This document shows, piece after piece, positions 20,580 through 26,030 of a DNA stretch of 64,000 bases. The notes beneath the pieces were generated by a model. The model was not told the DNA's origin. It did no database searches and saw only the letters and a list, made by a program, of their open reading frames with translations. Where the stretch lies: assembly GCA_008828725.1 (NCBI GenBank), contig MEHQ01004270.1:222246-286245 (forward strand). Direction: 5' to 3'. The position numbers and the translations under genes are program-made. Position 1 is the first letter of the stretch, and each line of letters begins with the position of its first letter. The stretch is from Saccharina japonica (Eukaryota; Sar; Phaeophyceae; Laminariales; Laminariaceae).

Positions 20580-22857
20580 CCCCCAGAACGGCCAGGTTGC
20601 CTGATGATACCGAATAAGGTGTTTTCGGGAAAAAAATAAAAATCTGGTCCGGAGGCCTTCCGATAATATGATGGTGGACTTTGTGTAGCGCGAAAACGAG
20701 CGCTGAAGAAAATTATATTTTACCGGTGTCGGGAAAACGAGCGCTGAAAAAATGATCGCCTTTTTGCTTGCGAGCTTATTAACCCATTCCGAACTACTGT
20801 AGAAAAATTATCCTGCACTAATTCCAAGTACTTTGTCCCCAAATACGTGAGACCATTTATTGAGGGGTTAACGCTCTTTACGGTACTTTCGACGAATTTC
20901 CCCTCTCAAGTGGGTGTCGTTGTTGTTCTCGTGTTAACTCATCCGTGAAAAATCTAGTCCGTGGTCACGGGACGGCCTCCAAAACACTCCGAGGGGTGGA
21001 AGAGTACCTCAATAAACAACGCAAACATTAAACAAAACACATAATAAGAAGTACAGCGCAGTACTTTTGGGCATCATCACCGTGACTCATCCTACACTTC
21101 ACCCCAGAGAGACGTGACGTCGATCCAAATATGAAGAGGCAAAAAAAAAAAGGAAAAGGGGCAAACAGGAGAAAAAAAATAGTATGATATTGTACTGTAG
21201 TCCCGAAGCGGGTATTGCCCCGGCACCCCACCTACATAGGGGATAGGGTCCTTCGTGTTTCCGGTGCTGTCTTACGGCGGACCATAAGTAAGGGCCCGTT
21301 TTAACGAAAAAGAAAACAAATCAATTTGGAAAAAAAAAATTCAAATCCGCTTTTCATTGGTCAACACACGCACCAGCATCAAAGATTAGGATCTTGGGGT
21401 CTAATCAATTTGAATTGGACGAAAAAACCAAGAAGGTCCCAGGACCTTCTTTTCCAAAGAATTCAAATCAAATTGAGGAGTTGGCCCGACTTGGACCGGC
21501 ATGTCCACGGTGGGCAAACGCCCCCGGTACAATCTGGTCATTTCTTGGTGGCATCGATGACCACGACCGAGGCGACAACACGTGAACCACAACCCGAGGC
21601 CACCGGGACAACAGCCGCGCCAACGCCTATAGACCATAGCACAGCGTACCCCGGCGGTGGCGCCTCAAAACCAATCATGGCGGTCGCAATCCCAACTTTT
21701 CAACCAGCTCGATGCTCCAACCCGATCAAAAACCGAGCGATCGACCCAAAAACAGCATGATACGCTCAAGACTTCGATAACACCATCGCCGCCCCTGTCT
21801 CGCCCGTGGCGTTCCAGGGATCCCTACGCCCACACAGGAGACCCTGAGAGCGATAGCTTCCTAGCCTGGGCGGTCAAAAGCAAAAGTATGCTGGCGGCGG
21901 CGCGCACGCGTCGACGCATGCTTTCCCTCTCGTCTCCTCTCGTCGATTTTTTTCGCCTGGGCGCTGTGACGCATGCTGCGTTTTTTCGATTTCATAAATA
22001 TTTGAACGAGCAATTCACTATTCCCCATAGGACGCAAACCAGTTTTTTTTTGCGAAATCACATTCAAATAGGATTTTATTTTCCAAATTGAATTTTTGCT
22101 GTCTTCGTTAAGATGGGCCCTAAGGGCCCGTTTTAACGAAGAACAAAAAAAACAATTTGGAAAAAAAAAATCAAATCCGCTTTTCATTGGTCAGAACCCG
22201 CACCACCACCCAAGATTATACCCCAAGATCCTAACCTTTGGTGCTGGTGCGTGTGTTGCCCAATGAAAAGCGAATTTTAATTTTAATTTTTCCAAATTTA
22301 ATTCATTTTATACTCGTTAATATGGGCCCTAAATAGGGGCCTACGGTATACACCAAAAGTCTATCAGGGTATATATTAACCTATTTTCTATTTTTACTAA
22401 AATGTTTTGGTTCTATCTACTACGATGGTCCCCCGTATTAGTCGTCACGTCATACTACTCTTGTCATCTTAATTTGAAGACGGTTTGCATGTGAAATTTC
22501 AATCCAAACGGTCCTCACATTTCGGGACACAGGGTGGCACACATTATGAACGCCTTTTCCCTCTGAAACCCCGAAGAGGGGGGCGTGAATTATTCCTGAA
22601 CTACCATATATATGAAAACTCTCATTTTTGGCCGTTTTTTTTTGCGTGTCCCATCCTTTATTTTGTATGTGCAGGACCCCGAGAATGTGAGCTTGGTGTC
22701 CCGAGCGGACGCGGCGGAGATCACGGTGCAGTGCTTGCTCGACCCACGGGCGTGCAACCTCGCGCTGTACACCACAACTGCAAGGCAGGCCCCATCAGCT
22801 GTGGACCCGTTGCAGAAAATGTCCACACAGCTTAGCCGCCTGAGGCCTAACACGTAG
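5253..22857 (+). CDS. HCF173-like protein: atypical SDR with inserted CIA30 domain, 12 exons, 5' end missing
   Basis: Twelve exons (5253-5327, 6229-6301, 7137-7270, 9042-9098, 10495-10593, 11014-11177, 12578-12677, 13190-13268, 15912-16021, 17343-17435, 19108-19251, 22675-22857) join with matching phases to 1311 nt, that is 436 residues plus TAG. All introns are GT-AG. In the joined protein residues 33-39 read GATGEMG, the Rossmann dinucleotide loop; 'LVRN' and 'GDLTN' follow as in NmrA-like SDRs. Residues about 147-297 look like a CIA30 domain (GFSG, GDGKAYRF, then a W and an F-rich strand). The SDR resumes at FIYVSSAGV (307-315), Y338..R342 where classical SDRs have YxxxK, TIIR, and a final SRADAAE helix. 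A CIA30 domain inside an SDR is the arrangement of plant HCF173, which is plastid-located and supports psbA mRNA translation; that role is inferred from the family. The N-terminus, including any plastid targeting peptide, is not in the model. Total gene span exceeds 17.6 kb. Confidence 0.85.
5486..5585 (-). mobile_element. Two poly-C-tailed (SINE1) tails, minus orientation
   Basis: On the plus strand the segment reads GGTGTACCTATGTCGTGCAC then GGCCGTAGTC, followed by GGGGGGGG and a second GTGTACCCATTATCAAGCAT with GGCCGTAG and CATAGCCCCTCGC. These are two 3' ends of the SINE1 family arranged head to tail in reverse. Confidence 0.65.
5706..6210 (+). repeat. Interrupted CTG trinucleotide tract in intron
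   Basis: Runs such as CTGCTGCTGCTGCTGCTG (about 5811-5826, 5893-5915) alternate with CTCCTGCTGTTG and CTTATCCTGCTGTTGCGGAC in a loose 70-100 bp higher-order repeat (ACCCTCTT.. GCGATA). It lies directly upstream of the acceptor of the Rossmann exon at 6229. Apparent open frames here are by-products of the three-base period. Confidence 0.75.
6229..6301 (+). CDS. HCF173-like gene, exon with Rossmann glycine motif
   Basis: This exon follows TTGTGCAG and ends at G|GTAAGC (phase 1 out). It encodes the first beta strand and nucleotide-binding loop, VLVVGATGEMGR, followed by helix VVVRKLLLRG. The upstream intron carries a long interrupted CTG run (about 5706-6210) immediately before the acceptor. 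Confidence 0.88.
7005..7100 (+). mobile_element. Two poly-C-tailed (SINE1) tails in tandem
   Basis: GGCCATGCATGACATGAGTA followed by CCCCCTCC, then ATGGTCATACGGACTACGGC and CGTGCACGACATGAGTACCC. Both are 3' ends of the SINE1 family in sense orientation; the second ends about 37 bp before a splice acceptor. Confidence 0.7.
7137..7270 (+). CDS. HCF173-like gene, second Rossmann exon
   Basis: It starts after TTGCTCAG, completes the split glycine codon, and ends at GACAAG|GTAAAA in phase 0. It encodes FSVRVLVRN, an acidic-turn segment AQGDLTN and the helix SIVDAVSGVDK, all typical of NmrA-like atypical SDRs. A poly-C element tail ends about 37 bp upstream of the acceptor. Confidence 0.88.
7331..7410 (+). 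repeat. Dispersed repeat with CACACTAATTCCAAGTA
   Basis: CACACTAATTCCAAGTAGTT and TGACCCCCAAAACGGGG resemble 20814-20870 (GCACTAATTCCAAGTACTTT, GTCCCC) and the reverse complement of 38690-38730. It suggests another old dispersed family of unknown type. Confidence 0.45.
7408..7560 (+). repeat. Tandem partial copies of element D
   Basis: Two adjacent segments contain GGACCAGCT(A)CGG, GGTAGAGGTGCAC and a T-rich stretch; the second goes on GAGGTTCCTCACTTAGG. Related copies start near 8027 and 13628. Confidence 0.5.
7908..8016. mobile_element. MITE-B copy, diverged
   Basis: It has TTACGGGGACACCATAGTGA at the left, a TA-dinucleotide and T-rich middle, TTTTTACTACTGATATTTGG and a decayed right end GATTAATTACTATG. 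More eroded than other copies. Confidence 0.55.
8027..8480 (+). repeat. Element D interrupted by MITE-A
   Basis: GCTACGGTAGAGGTGTACG... TTTGGGG at the left and GTTCAGGAAACGTACCAGCC... ACCGTAGCATGCGTC at the right match the uninterrupted copy at 13628-13868. MITE-A occupies 8213-8412. The pair gives an approximate empty site. Confidence 0.65.
8213..8412. mobile_element. MITE-A copy with TTA target duplication
   Basis: Left end CGGCCCGTTTTAACGAAG, right end CGTTAGTTCGGGCCC, long palindromic interior. It is flanked by TTA at 8210-8212 and 8413-8415. Length 200 bp; non-coding. Confidence 0.85.
8848..8955. mobile_element. MITE-B copy
   Basis: Starts CGGAGGACCATAGTAAATAG and ends in a slightly decayed complement (GGTCCTATTTAATTTACATG, ATCCTTCGTAATA). 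The interior has ACAAAAACCTACATACGTCC and TTTTCACGAACAATATATGG. Confidence 0.75.
9042..9098 (+). CDS. HCF173-like gene, 57-nt exon
   Basis: Bounded by AATCCCGCAG and GTACGC, it encodes VIFCAQARDPSQAEKVEFE. The pattern strand-CA-then-EKVEFE corresponds to the SDR strand beta4 and the 'VDYEGVKNL' helix start in relatives. Phase 0 at both ends. Confidence 0.82.
9120..9320 (+). repeat. GTT/GCT trinucleotide tract
   Basis: A run of TGTTGTTGTTG with interspersed GCTGTTGCCGTTGCTG, plus a repeated TTAGCTCTTGCTGCTGKTGT. It follows the exon at 9042-9098 inside the intron. Open frames across it are periodicity artefacts. Confidence 0.75.
10240..10490 (+). repeat. Pyrimidine-rich CCCTCCCTT repeat before an acceptor
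   Basis: CTTCCCTCCCTTTT-type units (TTGTCTTCCCTCCCTT, TTTACTTCCCTCCCTTGCTC) form a strand-biased tract ending just before the acceptor at 10494. It probably serves as an extended polypyrimidine tract; open frames on both strands are low complexity. Confidence 0.7.
10495..10593 (+). CDS. HCF173-like gene, exon closing the first SDR half
   Basis: It follows a long C/T-rich tract ending CACACAG and stops at CCG|GTAAGG. It encodes GLRNLLAAFQD, which continues the previous exon's VEFE as an SDR helix, then a linker containing DPYSTKKTLFRF. Phase 0 at both ends. Confidence 0.82.
10631..10925 (+). repeat. Dispersed repeat with ATTTCGGGAC, two partial copies
   Basis: GTCCGTATATTTCGGGTCTC...GGTATAACACAC and CCAAACGGTTCCTATATTTC, GGGACTAAGGAGTGGTACAT resemble 22475-22550 (CCAAACGGTCCTCACATTTC, GGGACACAGGGTGGCACACA). 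Element type unknown. Confidence 0.5.
11014..11177 (+). CDS. HCF173-like gene, start of CIA30 domain
   Basis: The exon begins after GTGTGTAG with ADRDLWVVDEDSQAS and contains the SGYATVES and KLNLAGFSG segments that open CIA30-type beta sandwiches. It ends at TTCAGCGG|GTGAGT in phase 2. It is the longest internal exon (164 nt) and is clearly GC-rich against the AT-rich intron. Confidence 0.85.
11304..11514. mobile_element. MITE-A copy
   Basis: Left GGGCCCGTTTTAACGAAGAA, right CTCGTTAAAACGGGCCC, with the usual palindromic interior. Flanks are TTA at the left and TTC at the right, so one base of the target duplication has probably mutated. Confidence 0.82.
11563..11921. mobile_element. Foldback element with about 150-bp near-perfect inverted arms
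   Basis: Arms 11563-11713 and 11772-11921 are almost exact reverse complements, from AGGGCCTTCCTCGGG to a T15/A15 homopolymer, around a 58-base loop. The high identity implies youth or arm conversion. No open frame of note; open frames across it are mirror images of each other. Confidence 0.88.
12020..12160 (+). repeat. TGTATTGTGTGTGTTTTGTTTT minisatellite
   Basis: A unit of about 23-24 bp (TGTATTGTGTGTGTTTTG plus TTTT/TTTTTG) is repeated five to six times. T/G only on this strand; intronic. Confidence 0.85.
12392..12532 (+). mobile_element. Poly-C-tailed element (SINE1)
   Basis: TTGGTGCAAGCAACGTCTGC, AAAACCCTAAGTGCTTCGTC, CCGGCATTTCAGGGATGCGA, ACTGCGGCCATGCACGACAA and GAGTACCGCACCCCCTCC follow the family order. 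It ends about 45 bp upstream of the acceptor of the exon at 12578. Confidence 0.75.
12578..12677 (+). CDS. HCF173-like gene, CIA30 core exon
   Basis: It starts after GGTCTCAG, completes the glycine of GFSG, and encodes LAIRCCGDGKAYRFILRD, matching the 'GxxLRvrGDGkrYxf' pattern of CIA30 domains. It ends at CAG|GTTTGT in phase 0. A poly-C element ends about 40 bp upstream of the acceptor. Confidence 0.86.
13107..13157 (+). mobile_element. Poly-C-tailed element (SINE1), tail only, with 22-base C run
   Basis: CTACGGCCATGCATGAAAAT followed by GAAGCAC and a long C run. Same tail as the copy at 3950-3990 (both have ATGAAAATGAAG). It stands 34 bp before the splice acceptor at 13189. Confidence 0.7.
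13190..13268 (+). CDS. HCF173-like gene, CIA30 W/F exon
   Basis: Bounded by TATCCCCAG and G|GTGACA (phase 1 out), it encodes TKPNKWQTHRLSFSSFDAY, the W...F..F strand pair near the end of CIA30 domains. A 22-base C run belonging to an element tail lies 34 bp upstream. Confidence 0.85.
13535..13612. mobile_element. MITE-B copy, right end lost
   Basis: ACGGAGAACCATAGTAAATA, GGACAAAATATTG and ACATAGGGAAATATATAGGT match the family; the expected right TIR is absent. It is preceded by GGAGCTCTACACTA, as is the copy at 13881. Confidence 0.6.
13628..13868 (+). repeat. Element D, uninterrupted copy
   Basis: From GCTACGATAGAGGTGCACC to CTACCTCTACCGTAGCACGC it aligns along its length with 8027-8480 minus the MITE-A. 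Its ends are weakly inverted (GCTACGATAGAGGT and ACCTCTACCGTAGC), so it may itself be a small TIR element of about 230 bp. Confidence 0.65.
13881..13987. mobile_element. MITE-B copy
   Basis: TTACATAGGACCATAGTAAA at the left and GTACCGTAGGTCCTAATTTC, CAGGGTCCTCCGTAATA at the right. Complete length about 107 bp. Confidence 0.75.
14000..14108. mobile_element. MITE-B copy
   Basis: TACGGGGAACCATAGTAATC at the left, TAAAAACATATCTGGTCCTG and GTTACTCTACTCCCCCC at the right. It lies directly beside the preceding copy, so two MITE-Bs are in tandem. Confidence 0.65.
14447..14606. mobile_element. Small TIR element rich in GGGTC (element E)
   Basis: Ends GGGGCTGTTCATGGGTCGG and CCTGACCCGTGAACAGCCC are inverted repeats. 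The interior alternates GGTCCGGTCC, GGTCGGGTCGGGTCGGG and CTAACCCGACCCCGACTC. The right terminus recurs at 59695-59716, linking it to the (GGGTC)n blocks at 58-59.7 kb. Confidence 0.7.
15333..15540 (+). mobile_element. Poly-C-tailed element (SINE1), long copy
   Basis: Starts ATATGCAAGTCCGCCTCACA, continues ATGCAGCTCACCCTTCATGC, CAATACCTCACGGCGC, GGTGAAAACCCGACATGCTC and ends GCACGACATGAGTACACC. It aligns end to end with 18533-18740, which sets the apparent full length at about 205 bp. No tRNA-type boxes are seen. Its 3' part resembles the LINE 3' end. Confidence 0.8.
15912..16021 (+). CDS. HCF173-like gene, end of CIA30 domain
   Basis: It follows GTGTTTCAG and encodes a helix around EVDRASVEQLAIGYKRE and the strand FNFILSMHFVK, with donor AAG|GTAACC in phase 0. 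The exon 3' end and donor are repeated in tandem in the following intron (16043-16310). Read-through would stay open to a stop at about 16133-16135. Confidence 0.83.
16022..16310 (+). repeat. Five tandem copies of an exon end with its splice donor
   Basis: The sequence GTTCAACTTCATCCTTTCGA, TGCACTTCGTCAAGGTAACC, which is the 3' end and donor of the exon at 15912-16021, recurs about every 55 bp at roughly 16043, 16097, 16152, 16208 and 16268. Copies vary (CAAGGTAACC, CAGGGTAACA, CAAAGGAATA) and the last has lost the GT donor. Confidence 0.88.
17131..17232. mobile_element. MITE-B copy
   Basis: TTACGGGGGACCGTAGTCAT at the left and CCGTAGGTCCTATTTTACTA, CGGTTCC at the right, with a GAAAATATATAG interior. 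Slightly diverged. Confidence 0.72.
17343..17435 (+). CDS. HCF173-like gene, SDR YVSSAGV exon
   Basis: It lies after CTTTCAG and before GTATGT and encodes FIYVSSAGVPPITDSNYD, the strand and serine loop of SDR proteins, returning to the Rossmann fold after the CIA30 insert. Phase 0 at both ends. A long C run (about 17287-17306) lies about 37 bp upstream. Confidence 0.87.
17868..18095 (+). repeat. GTTGGTGTT-type low-complexity tract
   Basis: T/G-rich run of GTTGTTGTT, GGTGTTGGTGTTGGTG and a repeated TTAGTTGTGGTGTTGGCGTT. Intronic; open frames encoding Val/Leu runs across it are artefacts of the three-base period. Confidence 0.8.
18133..18202 (+). mobile_element. Poly-C-tailed element (SINE1), tail only
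   Basis: GGGAGGGTCTATTATGATCA, TACGACTACGGCCACGCATG, ACAACGAGTACATACCCCCC. Only the last 70 bp of the family are present. Confidence 0.65.
18236..18312 (+). repeat. Short segment shared with 42.64 kb
   Basis: GGGTTGGCGTCGGTTGGCAA then CGACGCTGTAAAACA resembles 42638-42680 (GGGGTTGGCGTCGCAGTGGA, CAACGACGGCTGTAAAAACA). Each copy lies a short distance downstream of a poly-C or LINE tail. The copy here could pass for an exon (acceptor TTTATAG), but it is not needed by the gene model. Confidence 0.45.
18533..18740 (+). mobile_element. Poly-C-tailed element (SINE1), long copy
   Basis: ATATGCAAGTCCGCCTCACA, GGATGCAGCTCACCCTTCAC, GGTGAAAACCCAACGTGCTC, CGTCCCGGCATTGTAGGGAT and GGCCATGCATGATATCGAGT, in the same order as 15333-15540. 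A second, shorter copy follows at 18905. Confidence 0.8.
18905..19028 (+). mobile_element. Poly-C-tailed element (SINE1), truncated
   Basis: TTCGCGCTTGGTGCAAGCAA through GCACGACATGGGTACACTG. It begins right after an ambiguous base (18904) and ends about 80 bp before the acceptor of the exon at 19108. The C run expected at the end is replaced by CTGTCTCCCG. Confidence 0.72.
19108..19251 (+). CDS. HCF173-like gene, active-site-region exon
   Basis: Bounded by AACGGCAG and GTGAGA, in phase 0. It encodes CYYNARGEELLRKSGLTYT followed by IIRVEGF, the 'YKxxGEdalReSGlpYTIiRp' block of atypical SDRs. The catalytic-type YxxxK lysine is replaced by arginine or lost, in line with non-classical function. 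Confidence 0.88.
20226..20330. mobile_element. MITE-B copy
   Basis: ACGGGGGACCATAGTAAACA at the left; TATACATTTCCCTATTTTTA, CTAACGTCAGGTCCCATTTG at the right. Its right end overlaps the next copy's start. Confidence 0.72.
20320..20433. mobile_element. MITE-B copy, diverged interior
   Basis: ATTACGGGGGACAATATTAA at the left and GTGTACCGTAGGCCCCCTAT, TTACTATGCCCCCC at the right. The interior (CACTCGTAGTGTAACG) differs from other copies. Confidence 0.62.
20551..20584 (+). repeat. T homopolymer of about 29 bases
   Basis: A long T run followed by CCCCC. It is preceded by TTTTTCAGCGCTCG, and a related GAAAACGAGCGCTGAA word occurs inverted and repeated just downstream at 20692-20745. Confidence 0.8.
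20814..20880 (+). repeat. Dispersed repeat with GCACTAATTCCAAGTACTTT
   Basis: It matches 7349-7390 and the reverse complement of about 38690-38730. No further structure can be defined. Confidence 0.4.
21292..22120. mobile_element. Enlarged MITE-A relative (829 bp) with foreign interior
   Basis: Both ends are MITE-A (GGGCCCGTTTTAACGAAAAA..., ...TTCGTTAAGATGGGCCC), including CAATTTGGAAAAA and the palindrome's left half to AAGATTAGGATCTTGGGG. Between about 21400 and 22040 lies unrelated GC-rich sequence with two overlapping open frames (21326-21760 and 21657-22091) lacking recognised domains. It may be a larger parent-type element or one that captured host DNA. Confidence 0.7.
22124..22329. mobile_element. 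MITE-A copy
   Basis: GGGCCCGTTTTAACGAAGAA at the left and TCGTTAATATGGGCCC at the right, with a TAA before and after. Palindromic interior with small mismatches (GGTCAGAACCCGCACCACCA). Confidence 0.83.
22675..22857 (+). CDS. HCF173-like gene, terminal exon
   Basis: It follows TATGTGCAG and encodes DPENVSLVSRADAAEITVQ, the 'iSRaDvAevcvqaL' helix near the end of NmrA-like proteins, then a short C-terminal tail ending RLRPNT and TAG. It joins the previous exon (IEIKQ) in phase 0 across a 3.4-kb intron holding several MITEs. The next element, a minus-strand poly-C tail copy, starts about 25 bp downstream. Confidence 0.86.
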   Translation, partial: DPENVSLVSRADAAEITVQCLLDPRACNLALYTTTARQAPSAVDPLQKMSTQLSRLRPNT

Positions 22858-22879
22858 TAGGATTTTTTTCTCCAGGGGG

Positions 22880-22985
22880 AAAGAGGGGGGGCTAGGGTGT
22901 ACTCACTCCCTTGCATGGCCGTAGTCGTATGGCCACAGACCCTCGCACCCCTACAATGCCGGGGGGGGGCGCCACTTGGCACCTG
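22880..22985 (-). mobile_element. Poly-C-tailed element (SINE1), minus orientation
   Basis: GGGTGTACTCACTCCCTTGC, ATGGCCGTAGTCGTATGGCC and CTCGCACCCCTACAATGCCG are the complement of the family 3' part. It lies just after the stop codon of the HCF173-like gene, probably in its 3' untranslated region. Confidence 0.7.
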
Positions 22986-22989
22986 GAGC

Positions 22990-25900
22990 GCGAGGCAGAC
23001 GGAATCTCTGATGCCTGACACGTACAAGCAAGCACTTGGCGGGCATTTTCCACTCGGGTAGTGGGTGGCACCTAGGACCTAGCGCGTGAGGTAGACAGAC
23101 GATGTATACTACTCTGCCCAAGGCTGCGGGCTGCGCACGGCAAGCTAGACCAAGAAAATTTACTGGAGGCAGCACACTTGTTTCCCGAGGAAGCTTGAGC
23201 GAATTTGATGCTGGTCGCGAGTTGGCCATTGCTGGCAGATAATTAAGTGGCGTTCCTAGCCGGGGACTGTGGCGTTTCTGCCCGTGAAAAACATGCCATT
23301 CCCTTGTGACCGTTACCGTGGGCGGCAGTAGAGGCGACGGGATCATGAACACGAGCACGTACCTTTTTTTTCTTCTTCTTTTTTCTTCGTTTGTGTGGAG
23401 GTATGAATGAACATTGCGGTGCGGACGGACCGAAATGTGTGTCGACCTTTTGCCTTCTGCCGAGGGTCGTCCGTCTTGGCTACGTACAGCAGTAGCGGGG
23501 AAATACGAGTGCAGGGTGGTGTCCTGGTTTGTTTAGCTCAGCGGGTGTGCGGGGTACGTTTTTGCCTGATATGTAGGAAGTCCACGCGCGTGCCAAGGAA
23601 CGGGGTGTTAAGTTTTATTTTGGTCCTGGACCGATTCGTGTATGCGGGGAGTCTGAGCCTACTGGCCTATGCTTCGGAATCGTGTTTGATCTGTTTTAGT
23701 GTCCGAGTTGCTGTCTTGTGATTTGGCTTCAGGAGGTTATACGGGGATGGTGGTGGTGGTGGAGCAGCTCGACAACTGTATAGCTCCATTTCGGTAGGGT
23801 TCTCGTTGGTTATGAAGGCGTGGTCCTGTATACTCTCGAGGGTTGGGGGCGCGGGCAGCCCGTGACATGCATTGGACGATGACTGTATTCATGCAATGCG
23901 CTTCCCGCGTTTGTGGCCGGCCTTCCTCGAGGAGTGTCTATTGGAGTTGCTTGCTCGATTGGGAAGCGACAACGCCAGGCATTGACGCATACAGGTATCC
24001 AACCAAGGTCGCTAGCGTGTACGGAAACGATCATAATATTACACGTCTGGAACACAACTCAGTGCGCTATTGGCAGAAACCGGAACACGATATGGTTAGC
24101 GGCTGAGATTGTGTTACTGGTGAATGAGGCAGCAGGAGAAGGTAGCGGAGGTAGCTTCCGAGTACACCACAGCCTGGTGGACTTGGTCTTGCATTGGGTT
24201 TTACCGTTGCCCACCCTCGCGGGCGTCCTGCAGATGTACCGCGGAATTTCCATCGCGACGGTCGAGGAGAGGTGTAGCCGTAGTAGCGGCCAAGGCGCAG
24301 AGACACAGAGATGTCCCTCCCGCCCATGCGCAACGTGGACGTAAACGGATGCTTGTGGGGACATTGCACAACGTAGCACAACGTTAGACGTACCGCATTG
24401 CGAGATTATCGACACCTTGTCTTCACAAGGAAGTTTTTACCCTCATAGTGTGCAAGGGGGGGGGGACAGGGTGTGTGTGTGGGTGTGGAGTAGGGCTTGC
24501 TGTCTAGGGTTTTCGTCGCGATGTCCTTCAACCAACCTGGTTCCGTCGTTATACTCGCTGCAGAGGCGGGGTGAGCGGAGAAGAGGGTGACAAGGTGTAT
24601 GCAGCCTCCAGAAATTCGGATTTGCGGCGAAAAGCAGTAGTAACGAGTGTTGTAGTAGGGCGTTCACCAAAGTTAGAGACGATCTTGATGTTAGCTTGAT
24701 TTGATATAACGTACTGGGATTGAGTGACAGACAAATGTGTGATTGGGGCGCCACCGTTGAAGTACTGTGGCCGTAGATGGGGGAGGCATGCATGCCCTTT
24801 TAAGAACTATATTATAGCCGTAGGGGACGGGGGGGGGTGGGACGTGCTTGGGGACGTTGCTGTGCACTTTTTGCGGCGGATTTATTTTAATGACTGTGCG
24901 AGAACGGACGAACGAACTTCAACCAACACGGACGCTTTGCGTTGCGATTGTTAACAGACGCTACCGTGACCGAGGTGTCATGGAAAGCAATTCCAAGAGA
25001 GGGCCCTTAGAAACCACGCGCACCGCTCGTACGGAGTGCTACCTGCGGCAGCTGTGATTGCAGGGTTTGTGATGCCTACAGTCCCCCTCACTCACGAGAT
25101 TGTTGATCCTATTATGCTTTCGCTTGATTCGCTGTGATCTTACAAGTAGCCTACGCATACCTGGGGGCAAAAAGGGGGTGACTACACACGGTCCTGCCCT
25201 TTTGGGAGGAACCGAAGACCCGTGTTTTTGGGGCTCACTGCTGCTGTATACTGTTCGTTGAAACCATCGTATGCTTAACCGGGTGTCGGGATTCATACCC
25301 TAAGCCCCTCTGTATTGGCTGTGTATATGCTAACGTGGAGGCAAGAATACAACCTACGCGGTGAGCTCAAATCCGTTCGACGATTCCAAACCCACTCCCA
25401 CTACGAAAAAGTCGGCAAGACGCGCAAGGCGAAGGAAAAGAGCGTGTACTGCAGTAGGAGGCGAGTAAGACACCGAGTTTTTGCAACATTTTTCGAGTGC
25501 ATCCGCATGTACGTGCGTGCGCAAAAGAAAGGAATACATCGTGCGCAGACACAAATATATCGTCGACAAAAAAAACGCCCTGAAAATGAAACGAACAGCA
25601 TAGTAGCTGTGTCCGTTATTTACACGCCCAAAATCGCTCGGAGGGTTTATCTATAGGGTGTCTGCCTGTAGAATACCAAACGTGTCCGTCGGAACAAGTA
25701 CTGGCCTCCTCAATCGAGAACCTACGTATCTATAGGCACCCCCCGTCTCCCAAACGGCCCCTATCCGTCGACTCCCACACCACGCACGTCGCGAACCGAT
25801 AGCTGACGCGCACATGAGGCAAACACGAAATGAGGAGAGAGCTGGCAATGCTGCGTATACGCTTACTCTATATGTGGCATGTGGGTAAAAGTGAAACAAC

Positions 25901-26030
25901 AAAAGTACCAACTACATATGTACGCACGTGCTTGGTACTGCGTGAAGGATCACGGAATGTGGTCGTTATACTGTAAACAGACCGAATCATCGACGAGTAA
26001 ACAAATTATCCAAAACTAAAGTACGTTATC
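22990..26030. other. No gene recognised
   Basis: About 3 kb with many overlapping short open frames on both strands but no motif, no convincing exon pair and no repeat family beyond a rough duplicate of GGCACCTRGAGCGCGAGGYA at 22978 and 23067. A GT-rich run (24469-24490) is present. An unusual protein-coding gene or long 3' UTR cannot be excluded. Confidence 0.35.

Larger units (their letters stand above)
21271..22440. mobile_element. MITE-B copy split at TAA by two MITE-A elements
   Basis: The left part (21271-21291, CTTACGGCGGACCATAAGTA...) and right part (22330-22440, TAAATAGGGGCCTACGG ... GATGGTCCCCCGTATTA) make one MITE-B. The break falls exactly at the TAA of CATAGTAAATAGG, and TAA appears at each MITE-A boundary (before 21292, at 22121-22123 and after 22329). 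Confidence 0.78.
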
